A program made the translations under genes and the position numbers. Below, one piece after another: positions 25,870 through 34,701 of a DNA stretch of 64,000 nucleotides. The notes under the pieces were generated by a model that saw only the letters and a list, made by a program, of their open reading frames with translations, did not search any database and was not told the DNA's origin. The stretch is taken from NCBI RefSeq assembly GCF_001307805.1, contig NZ_CP013862.1:3658001-3722000 (forward strand), written 5' to 3'. Each line of letters starts with the position of its first letter. The first letter of the stretch is position 1. The stretch comes from Lentibacillus amyloliquefaciens (lineage in GTDB: Bacteria > Bacillota > Bacilli > Bacillales > Amphibacillaceae).

Positions 25870-27069
25870 ATGGATGTGACACATATGGCACAGCGAGAAT
25901 ATTCAATGCGCGATTTTTATTTTTGGCGGATCACGCTTAGTCTGACATTGGCATCTTTTTTTGTGTTTGCCGGGATGTATGCAGTGCAGCCGCTTTTCCC
26001 TGTTTTTGTGGAAGAGTTTGACATTTCGGTCTCTGCATCTGGGCTGTCGCTATCTTTGACAATCATAGGTCTGATCGTTGGTCTGATTGTGCTCGGTTTT
26101 TGGTCAGACCGGAGCGGACGAACGATTTTTATTAAACTATCACTGGCAGGGGCAACGATTCCTTTTTTGATCATACCGCTCTTTGATTCATTTATGCTGT
26201 TGCTCGTATTGCGTTTTTTCCAAGGGATTGCTTTAGCCGGGCTTCCGGCAGCAGCACTCGCTTATTTGAGTGAAGAAATTGATAAGCGGAGCGTCCATGC
26301 AGCAATCGCATTTTACATATCCAGCAACGCGCTTGGCGGAATGGTCGGCCGGGTCATGACCGGCTATATGACGGATCATTTTTCCTGGGAGATTGCTTTT
26401 TACATTTTGGCTGGTGTGGGGTTTCTCAGTCTTGCTGCAGTGATATTCATGTTGCCGGCCTCTCGCTTTTTTAAGCCGAGCACATTGCCGTTTTCCAGTG
26501 ATATGAAGGCATTTGCTTATCATTTGAAAAATCCTGCCTTACTATTGTTTTTCGGTCTCGGCATCGTCCTCCAAACGTCATTTACAGGCATGTGGACTTA
26601 TTTGCCGTTTTATCTTGAGGCGCCGCCATTTTCATTGCCGCTTGAGGTGATTTCATATACGTTTTTTGCCTATGGTCTGGGTGTTGTCGGATCACCGCTT
26701 GCAGGCTGGCTTGCAGGACGATTTGGATTGCACCCGGTTCGGATGTCCGGCATATTTGTTATGGTTACCGGCATGTTTGTGACATTGGCACCGGCGTTAT
26801 GGATGATAGTAGTTGGATTGTGCATAACATGTCTCGGGTTCTTTACCGCTCATTCTTTAACGGCTTCGTCAGTAAGTGAAGAAGTGACAGAACATAAAGG
26901 GAGTGCTTCCAGTCTGTATCTGGTTTCGTATTATGTAGGTGTCGCTCTTGGGAGTTCAGCGCTTGCGCCTTTGTGGAACAGTACAGGCTGGGTCGGTTTG
27001 ATGATTCTGCTCGCATGCATTCCGGCAGTCTACGTCGTAATCATTCGTGTCATCCGGGTGAAACACTAA
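25870..27069 (+). CDS. MFS transporter, YnfM/arabinose-efflux-like
   Basis: This is a 399-residue, 12-helix permease. Helix 1 'FFVFAGMYAVQPLFPVFVEEF' and motif A in loop 2-3 (GFWSDRSGRTIFIK) are clear. Late helix 'SSVSEEVTEHKGSASSLYLVSYY' is typical of the YnfM/YdeE branch, whose substrates are poorly known. The start is ATG 25870; ATG 25885 with GGATGTGA is equally plausible and would shorten it by five residues. A bidirectional terminator follows. Confidence 0.83.
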   Translation: MDVTHMAQREYSMRDFYFWRITLSLTLASFFVFAGMYAVQPLFPVFVEEFDISVSASGLSLSLTIIGLIVGLIVLGFWSDRSGRTIFIKLSLAGATIPFLIIPLFDSFMLLLVLRFFQGIALAGLPAAALAYLSEEIDKRSVHAAIAFYISSNALGGMVGRVMTGYMTDHFSWEIAFYILAGVGFLSLAAVIFMLPASRFFKPSTLPFSSDMKAFAYHLKNPALLLFFGLGIVLQTSFTGMWTYLPFYLEAPPFSLPLEVISYTFFAYGLGVVGSPLAGWLAGRFGLHPVRMSGIFVMVTGMFVTLAPALWMIVVGLCITCLGFFTAHSLTASSVSEEVTEHKGSASSLYLVSYYVGVALGSSALAPLWNSTGWVGLMILLACIPAVYVVIIRVIRVKH

Positions 27070-27086
27070 AATTATCTTTACCAATT

Positions 27087-27121
27087 AAAAAACAGGAAAA
27101 CCCTCGGGTCTTCCTGTTTTC
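27087..27121. terminator. Bidirectional terminator between convergent transporter genes
   Basis: AAACAGGAA and TTCCTGTTT with flanking A- and T-runs, shared with the minus-strand symporter gene. Confidence 0.8.
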
Positions 27122-27125
27122 TACG

Positions 27126-28790
27126 TTAATTGTTTTGTATCATTTCCGGCACTTCGGTCAAATCGATTCCCCATGCTATCGGGAGCCAGAAATAAATAGC
27201 AAGTGCGGCCAATAAGATTCCAAATAGGTTCAAAGCAATACCGGCTTTGGCCATATCAGGAATCCGTAAATAGCCTGAACCGAACACGACAGCGTTTGGC
27301 GGTGTAGCAACAGGCAGCATGAATGCACTGGATGCAGCAACACCCGCAGCGACCATCACAGTAAATGGATGAACACCAAGCGCCATTGCCAGTGACCCCA
27401 TAATCGGATACATCATATTGGCTGTTGCGGTGTTGGATGTAATCTCTGTCAGGAAAATAACCATACCGGCAACAACGAGCAATACAATAAACAGGTGAAC
27501 GCCTTCCAGTACTGTAAGCTGATTACCCAGCCATTCGGATAAGCCGGATTCTTGGAACCCGCTTGCAATGGCTAAACCGCCGCCGAACAGCAGCAGAATC
27601 CCCCAAGGGAGTTTGACCGCGGAGTTCCAGTCCAATAAATGATCACCTTCCCGGTTTTTGGCCGGAATTATAAACAGAATGATTGCCGCTGTCATGGCGA
27701 TAATCGCATCGCTGATATTTTCATTTACAAATTCAACGAGGATAAATGAACGGGTGATCCAAGCCAAAGCAGCAATCGTGAAAACAACAAGCACACCTTT
27801 TTCCTCAAATGATGCTTTGCCTAAAGCGTCTTTCTGTTCTTGGATAATTTCCCGTCCGCCAGGCAACTGATTGACTTTTTGCGGATAGGCAACTTTTACC
27901 AAATAAAACCATATAACAAAAATGAACAACCATGCGACCGGAACACCGAACAGCATCCATCCCGCAAACGAGATTTCAATGCCATACATATTATCGACAG
28001 CACCGGCCAGTGCAGTGTTTGGCGGTGTGCCGATCAGCGTCGAAATACCGCCAACTGAAGCAGAATAGGCTATCGCCAGCATGAGAGCCTTACCGAAAGC
28101 AAAATTTTCTTTAGATGTATCAATTGTATCGTCATTCTTTAATTGATCAGAAACCTGATAAATGATAGCAAGGCCGATCGGTACCATCATCATGGCGGTT
28201 GCCGTATTGGAAATCCACATTGACAGGAACCCGGTTGCCACCATAAAACCGAGAATGATTCGTTCGGTGTTGGTTCCGATAACCGAAATGATTGTCAATG
28301 CGATACGTTTGTGCAGATTCCATTTTTCCATAGCCAGGGCAATCATAAACCCGCCCATAAAAAGAAAAACCGTATCATCGCCGTATGATGAGGTTGTCGG
28401 CGCAATTTCAAGTCCGCCTGTCAGCGGAAACAGAATAATCGGAAGCAGGGAAGTCGCCGGAATCGGAATAGCCTCGGTCATCCACCATACAGCGATCCAT
28501 ATAGTGCTGGCCAGAACCGCTTGTCCAGCATCTGAAAGTCCCTCCGGCTGGAAAAATAGTAACGTCAATATAAATAAAACAGGACCTAAAATTAATCCAA
28601 TCAATTGGGCGGTGGAATAAGGGCGTTTATGGTTCGTACCATTTCCATTTCCGCCGCTTGTTTCTTTCGTGCTGTTTGGATTCGTGCTGTCAGAACCAAA
28701 TTTTGACTCATTTGGCCGCACGAAAAACCTGAGCATCTCTTTTGCCTGGTCGTGTTTGTCCCATAGCCAGTTCCAAGTAGCAGTTATCAT
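27126..28790 (-). CDS. SLC13/DASS-family Na+:dicarboxylate symporter
   Basis: This is a 554-residue symporter with a long hydrophilic N-terminus (about 60 residues, containing NSKFG/STNPNSTKETSGG). It is followed by about 11 helices and two hairpins. The DASS motifs are visible as 'FLSMWISNTATAMMMVPIGLAI' (about 170-190), 'GTPPNTALAG' (about 258-267), and the C-terminal pair 'TEITSNTATANMMYPI' and 'ATPPNAVVFGSGYL'. These bind Na+ and the carboxylate. Members import succinate, malate or fumarate with Na+. ATG 28790 follows AGGAGGAG. Monocistronic. Confidence 0.88.
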   Translation of the reverse strand: MITATWNWLWDKHDQAKEMLRFFVRPNESKFGSDSTNPNSTKETSGGNGNGTNHKRPYSTAQLIGLILGPVLFILTLLFFQPEGLSDAGQAVLASTIWIAVWWMTEAIPIPATSLLPIILFPLTGGLEIAPTTSSYGDDTVFLFMGGFMIALAMEKWNLHKRIALTIISVIGTNTERIILGFMVATGFLSMWISNTATAMMMVPIGLAIIYQVSDQLKNDDTIDTSKENFAFGKALMLAIAYSASVGGISTLIGTPPNTALAGAVDNMYGIEISFAGWMLFGVPVAWLFIFVIWFYLVKVAYPQKVNQLPGGREIIQEQKDALGKASFEEKGVLVVFTIAALAWITRSFILVEFVNENISDAIIAMTAAIILFIIPAKNREGDHLLDWNSAVKLPWGILLLFGGGLAIASGFQESGLSEWLGNQLTVLEGVHLFIVLLVVAGMVIFLTEITSNTATANMMYPIMGSLAMALGVHPFTVMVAAGVAASSAFMLPVATPPNAVVFGSGYLRIPDMAKAGIALNLFGILLAALAIYFWLPIAWGIDLTEVPEMIQNN

Positions 28791-28956
28791 ACAGCTCCTC
28801 CTTTAAAAAAATAATATAAAAAATGAAATCGATAACATTCACCATTATAAATAAACATTCAACACTGGGCAAGCTATTTTGTCTTCTGTCCCACCTGAAA
28901 ACGTTATGTTAAGCTGTTAATAGAATGCTATATAAACGTCGTTGGAGGCGATATGC

Positions 28957-29691
28957 ATGTCAGTTTACATGCAAGCTGTTGGGGATTTTGCTGTTAAGAT
29001 TCAGTTTCAGGGAAGCGTGACACCTGCCTTGAACAGGTCAATTCAGTTGTTCTCCCGCAAGCTTGACCACGCCGGGATATATGGAGTTGTGGAATGGGTT
29101 CCGGCATATGATTCGATAACCATCTATTATCAACCAAAAAAGATCCGTTATCGTGAACTCTGCAGAGAACTTGACCATGTATTCCGGATAGAGTTGGAAG
29201 AAAAAAATATTGGAACACGGCTTATAACCATTCCGGTTGTGTATGGCGGGGAGTATGGCCCTGATTTGAAACGGGTTGCTGCTGTTAATGAATTGTCAGA
29301 AGACGGCGTAATAGCGCTTCATACCCAAAATACGTATCTTGTCTATATGCTGGGCTTTTTGCCGGGTTTCCCTTATCTTGGCGGACTTGACAAACGCATT
29401 GCCACACCAAGACTTGAAGCGCCGCGTGAGAAAACATCAGCAGGATCAGTCGGCATTGCGCACGAACAAACCGGTGTTTATTCGTTGGAGTCCCCGGGCG
29501 GCTGGAATATTATTGGGAAAACGCCAATGAAGCTGTTTGATTTTCAAAAAGAAGATGCATTTTTGTTCAGGCCTGGTGACAAGGTACAATTCTATCAAAT
29601 TGACGAATGTGAGTATAAGACGATAAAACAAGAACTTGCTGACGGCAGTTTTGAGATGGGGAAGGTGATAAGTGATGACAAAGCGGATTGA
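28957..29691 (+). CDS. pxpB: 5-oxoprolinase subunit PxpB (KipI family)
   Basis: This 244-residue protein belongs to the AHS1/KipI family. The cyclophilin-like C-terminal half shows 'YMLGFLPGFPYLGGLD' (about 130-145), 'TSAGSVGIAHEQTGVYSLESPGGWNIIGKTP' and 'LFRPGDKVQF'. With PxpA and PxpC it hydrolyses 5-oxoproline to glutamate with ATP. B. subtilis KipI also inhibits the sporulation kinase KinA. The start is ATG 28957 because TTGGAGGCGA (28942-28951) is its ribosome site. It overlaps pxpA by 17 bases. Confidence 0.9.
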   Translation: MSVYMQAVGDFAVKIQFQGSVTPALNRSIQLFSRKLDHAGIYGVVEWVPAYDSITIYYQPKKIRYRELCRELDHVFRIELEEKNIGTRLITIPVVYGGEYGPDLKRVAAVNELSEDGVIALHTQNTYLVYMLGFLPGFPYLGGLDKRIATPRLEAPREKTSAGSVGIAHEQTGVYSLESPGGWNIIGKTPMKLFDFQKEDAFLFRPGDKVQFYQIDECEYKTIKQELADGSFEMGKVISDDKAD

Positions 29692-30457
29692 TTTAAATTG
29701 TGATATGGGTGAAAGCTTTGGCATGTATACGTTCGGGGCCGATGAACAGCTTATTGCCTATATCACATCAGCAAACATTGCCTGTGGTGCCCATGCGGGG
29801 GAACCTGATGTAATGGACCGGACAGTTCGCCTTGCCAAAGAACATGGTGTACGGGTTGGTGCGCACCCGGGTTTTCCGGACTTAGCCGGTTTCGGCAGGC
29901 GGATGATGGATTTTTCACCTGTAGAGGTGTACCGGATGGTGGTTCACCAAATTGGCGGTATTCAAGCATTTTGCAAGGTTCATAATGTCAGGATGCAGCA
30001 TGTGAAGCCGCATGGCGCACTTTATAATATTGCGGCAAAAAACCGTGATACGGCAGATGCAATTGCCCGGGCTGTACGGGATGTTGATGATGAGTTGGAG
30101 CTGTTTGGCCTGGCCGGAAGCGAGCTGTTAGCTGCCGGACGTGGGGCGGGTCTGAGTGTTGCATCAGAAGTATTTGCCGATCGGACATATCAGGCAGATG
30201 GCAGTTTAACTCCCCGGAGCCGGCCGGATGCATTGATACGAGATGCTGATGAGGCCGTTCTGCAGGTTGAGCGGATGCTAAACTTAGGAAAAGTCCATGC
30301 TGTCACAGGTGAAGAGGTTATGATTGAGGCTGATACGATTTGCCTGCATGGTGACGGCGAACAAGCTGTAGCGTTTGCCGGCAAATTGCGCACAGCGTTA
30401 GAACAGAGTGGTGTTGATGTGCAAGCAATCGGAAAGGCTGGCAGCAGGGCAAAATAG
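29675..30457 (+). CDS. pxpA: 5-oxoprolinase subunit PxpA (LamB/YcsF family)
   Basis: This 260-residue cytoplasmic subunit has the family start IDLNCDMGESFG (residues 4-15). It is followed by 'NIACGAHAGEPDVMDRTVRLA' (about 33-53), 'VGAHPGFPDLAGFGRR' (about 60-75) and 'VKPHGALYN' (about 110-118), the deacetylase-like beta/alpha barrel residues. ATG 29675 lies inside the end of pxpB, so translation is coupled. The third subunit gene, pxpC, lies 1.4 kb further on, beyond two minus-strand genes. Confidence 0.92.
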   Translation: MTKRIDLNCDMGESFGMYTFGADEQLIAYITSANIACGAHAGEPDVMDRTVRLAKEHGVRVGAHPGFPDLAGFGRRMMDFSPVEVYRMVVHQIGGIQAFCKVHNVRMQHVKPHGALYNIAAKNRDTADAIARAVRDVDDELELFGLAGSELLAAGRGAGLSVASEVFADRTYQADGSLTPRSRPDALIRDADEAVLQVERMLNLGKVHAVTGEEVMIEADTICLHGDGEQAVAFAGKLRTALEQSGVDVQAIGKAGSRAK

Positions 30458-30552
30458 CATGTAACCATTGTGAAAAAGGTTTGTAAAAACAGAATCAGCG
30501 GGAAGAAGCCTCCCGCTGAAGTCAGCTCAATACTGAGTGCATGAAGGATCAT

Positions 30553-30855
30553 TCAAATAAAGAGACGGAGGACTCCTGCAACCGCAGCGACAGTACTGAT
30601 ACCGGTTGCTATTATCCATTTTAATAGTTTAACATGGTTGGCATTCAACGTTGCTTCCATTTTCTTATGAAAGTTGTTTAATTCCGATTTTGTAATGAGC
30701 TCTTTTTCTTTAATCAATTCATCGATTTTTACAATGACATCTTTCGTATCTGCTTTTGATTCTAATGACTTTTCCAATACTTTCAACCGGGCTTCTATTT
30801 CATATAATTTTGAGTTGTAACTTCCCTGTTCGTTTGAATCCTGAATCGTTACCAC
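30553..30855 (-). CDS. Coiled-coil protein with C-terminal membrane helix (XhlA-like)
   Basis: About 100 residues: an N-terminal Glu/Lys-rich coiled coil (about 15-75, e.g. 'LYEIEARLKVLEKSLESKAD') and one C-terminal membrane helix 'LLKWIIATGISTVAAVAGVL'. This is the layout of hemolysin XhlA-like proteins of Bacillus phages and genomic islands, which anchor at the membrane. AAAGGAG lies right against the GTG at 30855, so the true start may be a few codons downstream. There are no phage neighbours, so it is an isolated gene. Confidence 0.6.
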   Translation of the reverse strand: MVTIQDSNEQGSYNSKLYEIEARLKVLEKSLESKADTKDVIVKIDELIKEKELITKSELNNFHKKMEATLNANHVKLLKWIIATGISTVAAVAGVLRLFI

Positions 30856-30960
30856 TCCTTTCCCTGACGCTCCTTCACGCTTACGATATATTATTCAAAT
30901 TGAATATAAAATGGAAAGGCAGTTAACTGAAAGAGTCCGTATAATTTTCCAATATGCCAA

Positions 30961-30992
30961 AAAAATGCTCAGATTAAGCTCTGAGCATTTTT
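30961..30992. terminator. Bidirectional hairpin terminator
   Basis: Perfect 13-bp arms AAAAATGCTCAGA and TCTGAGCATTTTT with a 6-base loop. It lies upstream of the XhlA-like gene and downstream of the GlcG-like gene on the minus strand. Confidence 0.8.
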
Positions 30993-31119
30993 GGATTCGG
31001 TTAGTCGCGTATTTTTTTAAGATCAGAAAGTAGATGATCTTAGCTGAAGTTTTTAGTCATGAAACTGTTTCGCTGATTTTTTAAGTCTGACTTTTAGGAA
31101 AGCCGTAGCCGGGTTTTTC

Positions 31120-31539
31120 TTATTCCTTTTCAAATGCATTGACTGCTGCTTCTGCCACTTGGACGTCCTGTGGAACGGCTCCACCGCTTACGCCGACTGC
31201 CCCTATCACTTTTCCGTCTTTTTCAAGTGGGATGCCGCCGCCGAATACGACGATTTTTCCTTGGTTGGTTGTGTTGAGACCCCAAAGTTCCGCTTGGGGT
31301 ACTGTTGCTTCTTCCAGGTTGGATGTCGGCATTTTTAGGGCGACTGATGTCCAAGCCTTATTATGTGCGATGTCGATGCTCGCAAGCCATGCATCATCCA
31401 TCCGGTGCGTGGCAATCAGATTCCCGCCATCGTCAAGTATGGAGATAACCATTTGCACGCCTATGTTCCCCGCTTCCCGTTCAGCATTGTCAATCAGCTT
31501 CTTTGCAGTTTCCAAGCTTAGTTTATCCACTTTAGTCAT
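31120..31539 (-). CDS. GlcG/HbpS-family (DUF336) protein
   Basis: This 139-residue protein has the full GlcG/HbpS/PduO-C fold. Recognisable are 'ISILDDGGNLIATHRMDDAW' (about 31-50), the 'NKAWTSVAL' helix, and the closing 'VVFGGGIPLEKDGKVIGAVGVSGG' (about 98-121). Relatives bind haem (HbpS) or cobalamin/propanediol-pathway ligands (PduO C-terminal domain), but many have no known role. ATG 31539 follows GAAAGGATG. It sits as a separate unit inside the pxp cluster. Confidence 0.85.
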   Translation of the reverse strand: MTKVDKLSLETAKKLIDNAEREAGNIGVQMVISILDDGGNLIATHRMDDAWLASIDIAHNKAWTSVALKMPTSNLEEATVPQAELWGLNTTNQGKIVVFGGGIPLEKDGKVIGAVGVSGGAVPQDVQVAEAAVNAFEKE

Positions 31540-31898
31540 CCTTTCTGTATAATATTTTCCGTTAGTCTATGATGCTTCAATCCTTTTCCCGTCTTATTAA
31601 AATTCAAAACGCCATTTCACAAGATCAACTATGAAATTGTTTATTGGCAAGTTTGTTTATTAAGCAGTACGTAGTATAATAACAGTACCTGAAAAGAACA
31701 AACTTCTTATCAGTATCAGAAAGGTGGTTACCTCGTGACAGACAGTATGAATGAGGATTAAGCTATATAAGGAGTTGTTACAACGGTTGCTTTTTTTATC
31801 ATTTACAGACGATAACACCCCCACTTTAATTTTGAGAAGGACTTAGCCCAAAAATAAGTGGGGATGAATCGCTTTCGGACAAAAGAGGGGTTTAGTTA
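31540..31898 (+). other. Leader/intergenic region upstream of pxpC
   Basis: A tiny frame GTG 31736-31762 (8 codons, behind GAAAGGTGG) may be a leader peptide. A GTTGTTACAAC palindrome is followed by a T7 run (about 31777-31799), and CCCCCACTT/AAGTGGGG (about 31818-31863) form another inverted repeat. A transcription-attenuation leader is possible. It is not a T-box or any riboswitch I recognise. Confidence 0.3.
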
Positions 31899-32858
31899 AT
31901 GAGTGATCATATGCAAAAGCAAACCATCTTCCAAGTGCATAAGCCAGGTGTTTTGACAACATTTCAGGATCTTGGGAGGTATGGCTTTCAGCAATATGGG
32001 GTGCCGGTATCAGGCGCCATGGACCATTTCGCCCTGCAAATGGCTAATATTCTTGTCGGCAACGACCGAGATACCGTATGTCTTGAGGTGACGCTAGTCG
32101 GTCCGGTACTTGACGTGAGTTCACCGGAGCCCATCACTGTTGCGATTACGGGAGCGGCACTCGGGCCGAACCTGAATGGAAATCCTGCTCCGATGTGGCA
32201 GTCATTCAAGATGAAGCGGGGAGACCGGCTGACTTTCGGTAAGCATCAGGAGGGCGTCCGCGCGTATATTGCAGTGGCAGGCGGTTTTGATGCTCCAGCA
32301 TTTTTTCAAAGCCAATCGACCGATGTGAAAAGCGGATTTGGGCAGCAACTGCAAAGAGATCAATCCATCAATGGCTTTCCGGTCAAATCACCATCCGGCA
32401 TCGGTCTGTCACCAATGGCAATCCCCGCTTATCCCAGTGCCATTAACGTGTCGATTGTAGAGGGACCTCATATTGACCATTTCAGCAAACAGGAGCTGGA
32501 CCGCTTTTACAGCACTGCCCATACTGTCGATGCCAATTCCAATCGGATGGGATACCGTCTTAATTCGGAGCCAATGATACATAAACAATCTGTCGATATC
32601 TGGTCGGATGCAATACCGTTTGGGGGGATCCAGATTCCCGGAAATGGACAGCCGATTATATTAATGGCGGAAAGGCAAACCACAGGCGGATATCCACGGA
32701 TTGGAACGGTCATATCAACTGATTTGCCAAAACTGGCCCAGCTCGTGCCAAACGGTGAAATCCGCTTCAGCCCGATTTCAGTCGAGGCGGCACAAGAACG
32801 TGCTGTTCAAATGGAGACATTTTTATTTAAAATGGACACCTTCATAAGGAATTACTAA
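31899..32858 (+). CDS. pxpC: 5-oxoprolinase subunit PxpC (KipA, biotin-dependent carboxylase-like)
   Basis: This 319-residue AHS2/KipA-family protein shows 'VHKPGVLTTFQDLGRYGFQQYGVPVSGAMD' near the start, then 'GRRG'-like turns, then 'SNRMGYRLN' (about 212-220) and 'PIILMAERQTTGGYPRIGTV' (about 250-270). It forms the large part of the PxpBC ATPase/kinase unit that activates 5-oxoproline for PxpA. ATG 31899 follows AGAGGGG. The gene has its own leader, so it may be separately controlled. In most bacilli pxpB, pxpC and pxpA are contiguous. Confidence 0.9.
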   Translation: MSDHMQKQTIFQVHKPGVLTTFQDLGRYGFQQYGVPVSGAMDHFALQMANILVGNDRDTVCLEVTLVGPVLDVSSPEPITVAITGAALGPNLNGNPAPMWQSFKMKRGDRLTFGKHQEGVRAYIAVAGGFDAPAFFQSQSTDVKSGFGQQLQRDQSINGFPVKSPSGIGLSPMAIPAYPSAINVSIVEGPHIDHFSKQELDRFYSTAHTVDANSNRMGYRLNSEPMIHKQSVDIWSDAIPFGGIQIPGNGQPIILMAERQTTGGYPRIGTVISTDLPKLAQLVPNGEIRFSPISVEAAQERAVQMETFLFKMDTFIRNY

Positions 32859-33139
32859 AGAAGCAGTGCAGTAAACCCATTATCCTGCTTGGTACCAGAG
32901 TGTTTTTTATTCGGCCGGTGCGGCGCAGGTTACTATTGCTTAGCAACCCGAAATATATTACACTAACTTGAGATGAAGGTGTTTAGTAGGGCTGTATGAT
33001 GCAGTTTCACTGTAGCCTGTCTTTATATGTATCATGAACTCAGCAGGGCCTTTGCATTTGCCGGGTTCATTTTGGCGTTAACATCAATGGGAGATAGCGC
33101 TGTGGTGAATGAAGTTTTACTTAGAAGAGGAGCGTTTGA
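32859..33139. other. Intergenic stretch with a scrap of family A repeat
   Basis: Only GTGAATGAAGTTTTACTTAG (33102-33121) recalls the end of family A. No gene or terminator could be supported. Confidence 0.35.
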
Positions 33140-33868
33140 ATGGCTATTAAATTAATCGCATTGGATATGGATGGAACATTGCTGAAAAGTGACGAAACCG
33201 TTTCAGAATTTACACGAGAAAAAATTGCAAAGGCACTGGCCCGGAATGTTCACGTTGTTTTGAGCACAGGTCGGTGGCTTGGTACATGCTACCCATATGC
33301 TGAATCACTGAATTTGACATCTTTTCTGATAACATCAAACGGCGGTGAAGTATGGACGGTTGACAAAGAATTAAGAGAGCGTCATTTGCTTGACCCCGAG
33401 CGGATCAAATTGATATGGGGGTTGGCGAAAGATATGGGGCTCATCACTTGGATGGTGTCAACGGACAAAGTGTGGTTTAATGAACAGCCTGATGATTTCT
33501 CCGCGTATGAATGGCTCAAAATAGGTTGTCAATCATTTGATCAAAACAAATTGGATGCGATTGTTAAAGAGTTGTCCCATTACGATGATCTGGAATTGAC
33601 AAACTCCCTGCCGACTAATATTGAAGTGAACCCAAAAGGCGTCAGTAAAGCCAGTGCACTGCAAAGTGTCTGCAAGGAGATAGGCATTACAATGGAAAAT
33701 GTCATGGCAGCAGGCGACAGTCTGAATGATATTAAAATGATTCAGGAATCAGGGATTGGTGTCGCGATGGGAAATGCGCAGGAAGCAATTAAGAAGGTTG
33801 CTGACCATATAACGGCGACAAATGATCAGGATGGTGTCGGAAAAGCGATTGAAAAATTTGTCCTGTAA
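33140..33868 (+). CDS. Cof-type HAD phosphatase (HAD-IIB)
   Basis: This 242-residue cytoplasmic hydrolase has all HAD motifs. Motif I is DMDGTLL (residues 8-14, nucleophile first Asp), motif II is STGRW (about 41-45), motif III Lys is in 'KGVSKASAL' (about 169-177) and motif IV is AGDSLNDIKM (about 192-201). It is somewhat short for the Cof family (usually 265-290), so the cap domain is compact. Such enzymes dephosphorylate sugar phosphates or pyridoxal phosphate/FMN with loose specificity. ATG 33140 follows AGAGGAGCG. Confidence 0.87.
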   Translation: MAIKLIALDMDGTLLKSDETVSEFTREKIAKALARNVHVVLSTGRWLGTCYPYAESLNLTSFLITSNGGEVWTVDKELRERHLLDPERIKLIWGLAKDMGLITWMVSTDKVWFNEQPDDFSAYEWLKIGCQSFDQNKLDAIVKELSHYDDLELTNSLPTNIEVNPKGVSKASALQSVCKEIGITMENVMAAGDSLNDIKMIQESGIGVAMGNAQEAIKKVADHITATNDQDGVGKAIEKFVL

Positions 33869-33873
33869 GAAAT

Positions 33874-34096
33874 TGTTCAAAAAGTCCGTTAAAATGACAC
33901 GTCGGTGTTTCTAGTTGGCTTGTTTCTCAGCACCTTGGAAAAGAAAAGCACTAATGCTCGCGTGCGATGCTGATTTAGGGAAGCATTCCTTGTGCTCATG
34001 TATCTAAAGGCATACATTGCACCGCCTCGAACTTCTTGGTTTTTTTTCCCGCATATAATGATCAAATGAAGTTTCACTTTATCCTCCTTTTTGAAT
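33874..34096 (-). repeat. MITE-like repeat (family B) with inserted segment
   Basis: Ends: TTGTTCAAAAAGTCCG on the left, CCTCCTTTTTGAA on the right, matching the elements at 12395 and 56221 in reverse. Inside are the CACGTCGGTGTTTCTAGTTG segment, a variant C-like piece (GTGCGATGCTG) and the family A tail GAAGTTTCACTTTAT. It starts 6 bases after the HAD gene stop codon. Confidence 0.6.
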
Positions 34097-34234
34097 ACGT
34101 CCTGTAAGAGGTGCCTGCTTCTATTTTCACACTTTTAACATATACTGTACTAACGCCTGATACGGCAAGCAAAATTTTACAACTGTATGGAAAAGGCGTA
34201 TGATAGTAACAATACCGTGAAAGGGGATGCTGTT

Positions 34235-34420
34235 ATGTCATTTTCCCGTGGACCAAAACAACCTATTCCGGAAGTGGAAACGAATGTATGGTCATGTACG
34301 AGTGACGATTGTGCGGGCTGGATGAGGGAATCATTCAGTTTTAATAAGGAACCGGAATGTCCGCTTTGTCAATCTTCAATGGAAAGGGAAGTACGTGTGC
34401 TGCCGGAACTGCAAGATTGA
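34235..34420 (+). CDS. YdjO-like cold-inducible family protein
   Basis: This 61-residue protein has a rubredoxin-like pair of Cys pairs, WSCTSDDCAGWMR and ECPLCQSSM, which suggests one zinc ion. The layout matches the B. subtilis YdjO family (annotated as cold-inducible). The start is ATG 34235 with GAAAGGGGATG. Function beyond probable metal binding is unknown. A short terminator follows. Confidence 0.75.
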   Translation: MSFSRGPKQPIPEVETNVWSCTSDDCAGWMRESFSFNKEPECPLCQSSMEREVRVLPELQD

Positions 34421-34467
34421 AGGTGACATGAAAGCTTAAGCAGGAACATTAGAATGACCAGCTGAAT

Positions 34468-34495
34468 CAAGATGTCTGTGGATGGCATCTTTTTA
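34468..34495 (+). terminator. Terminator after the YdjO-like gene
   Basis: AAGATG and CATCTT arms with extra pairing (GATGTC/GGCATC) and T5. Confidence 0.65.
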
Positions 34496-34701
34496 TATTG
34501 CGTTTCAATACCGATAACATGACGCGTTTTTCAACGCATGAAAATCTGGCTTGCTTATATGGTGAGGCAGATTTTTATATTTGTGAAAAGGATTAAATAG
34601 TAGAATAATTCCAAAATTAAGTGTATAATTTAAATTAGACAAATCATCCAGAATCCCATCAGATTTTGTAAGCGATTGCAAAAAATAGGGAGGAATGGCA
34701 A

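Noticed and set aside
31728..31800. T-box-like GGTGGTTACCTCG upstream of pxpC
   Set aside because: It lacks a specifier loop, a proper antiterminator and a convincing terminator partner, and the downstream gene is not an amino acid or tRNA-ligase gene.
33889..34077. 62-codon minus-strand frame
   Set aside because: It coincides with a MITE-like repeat and is not conserved in the other copies.
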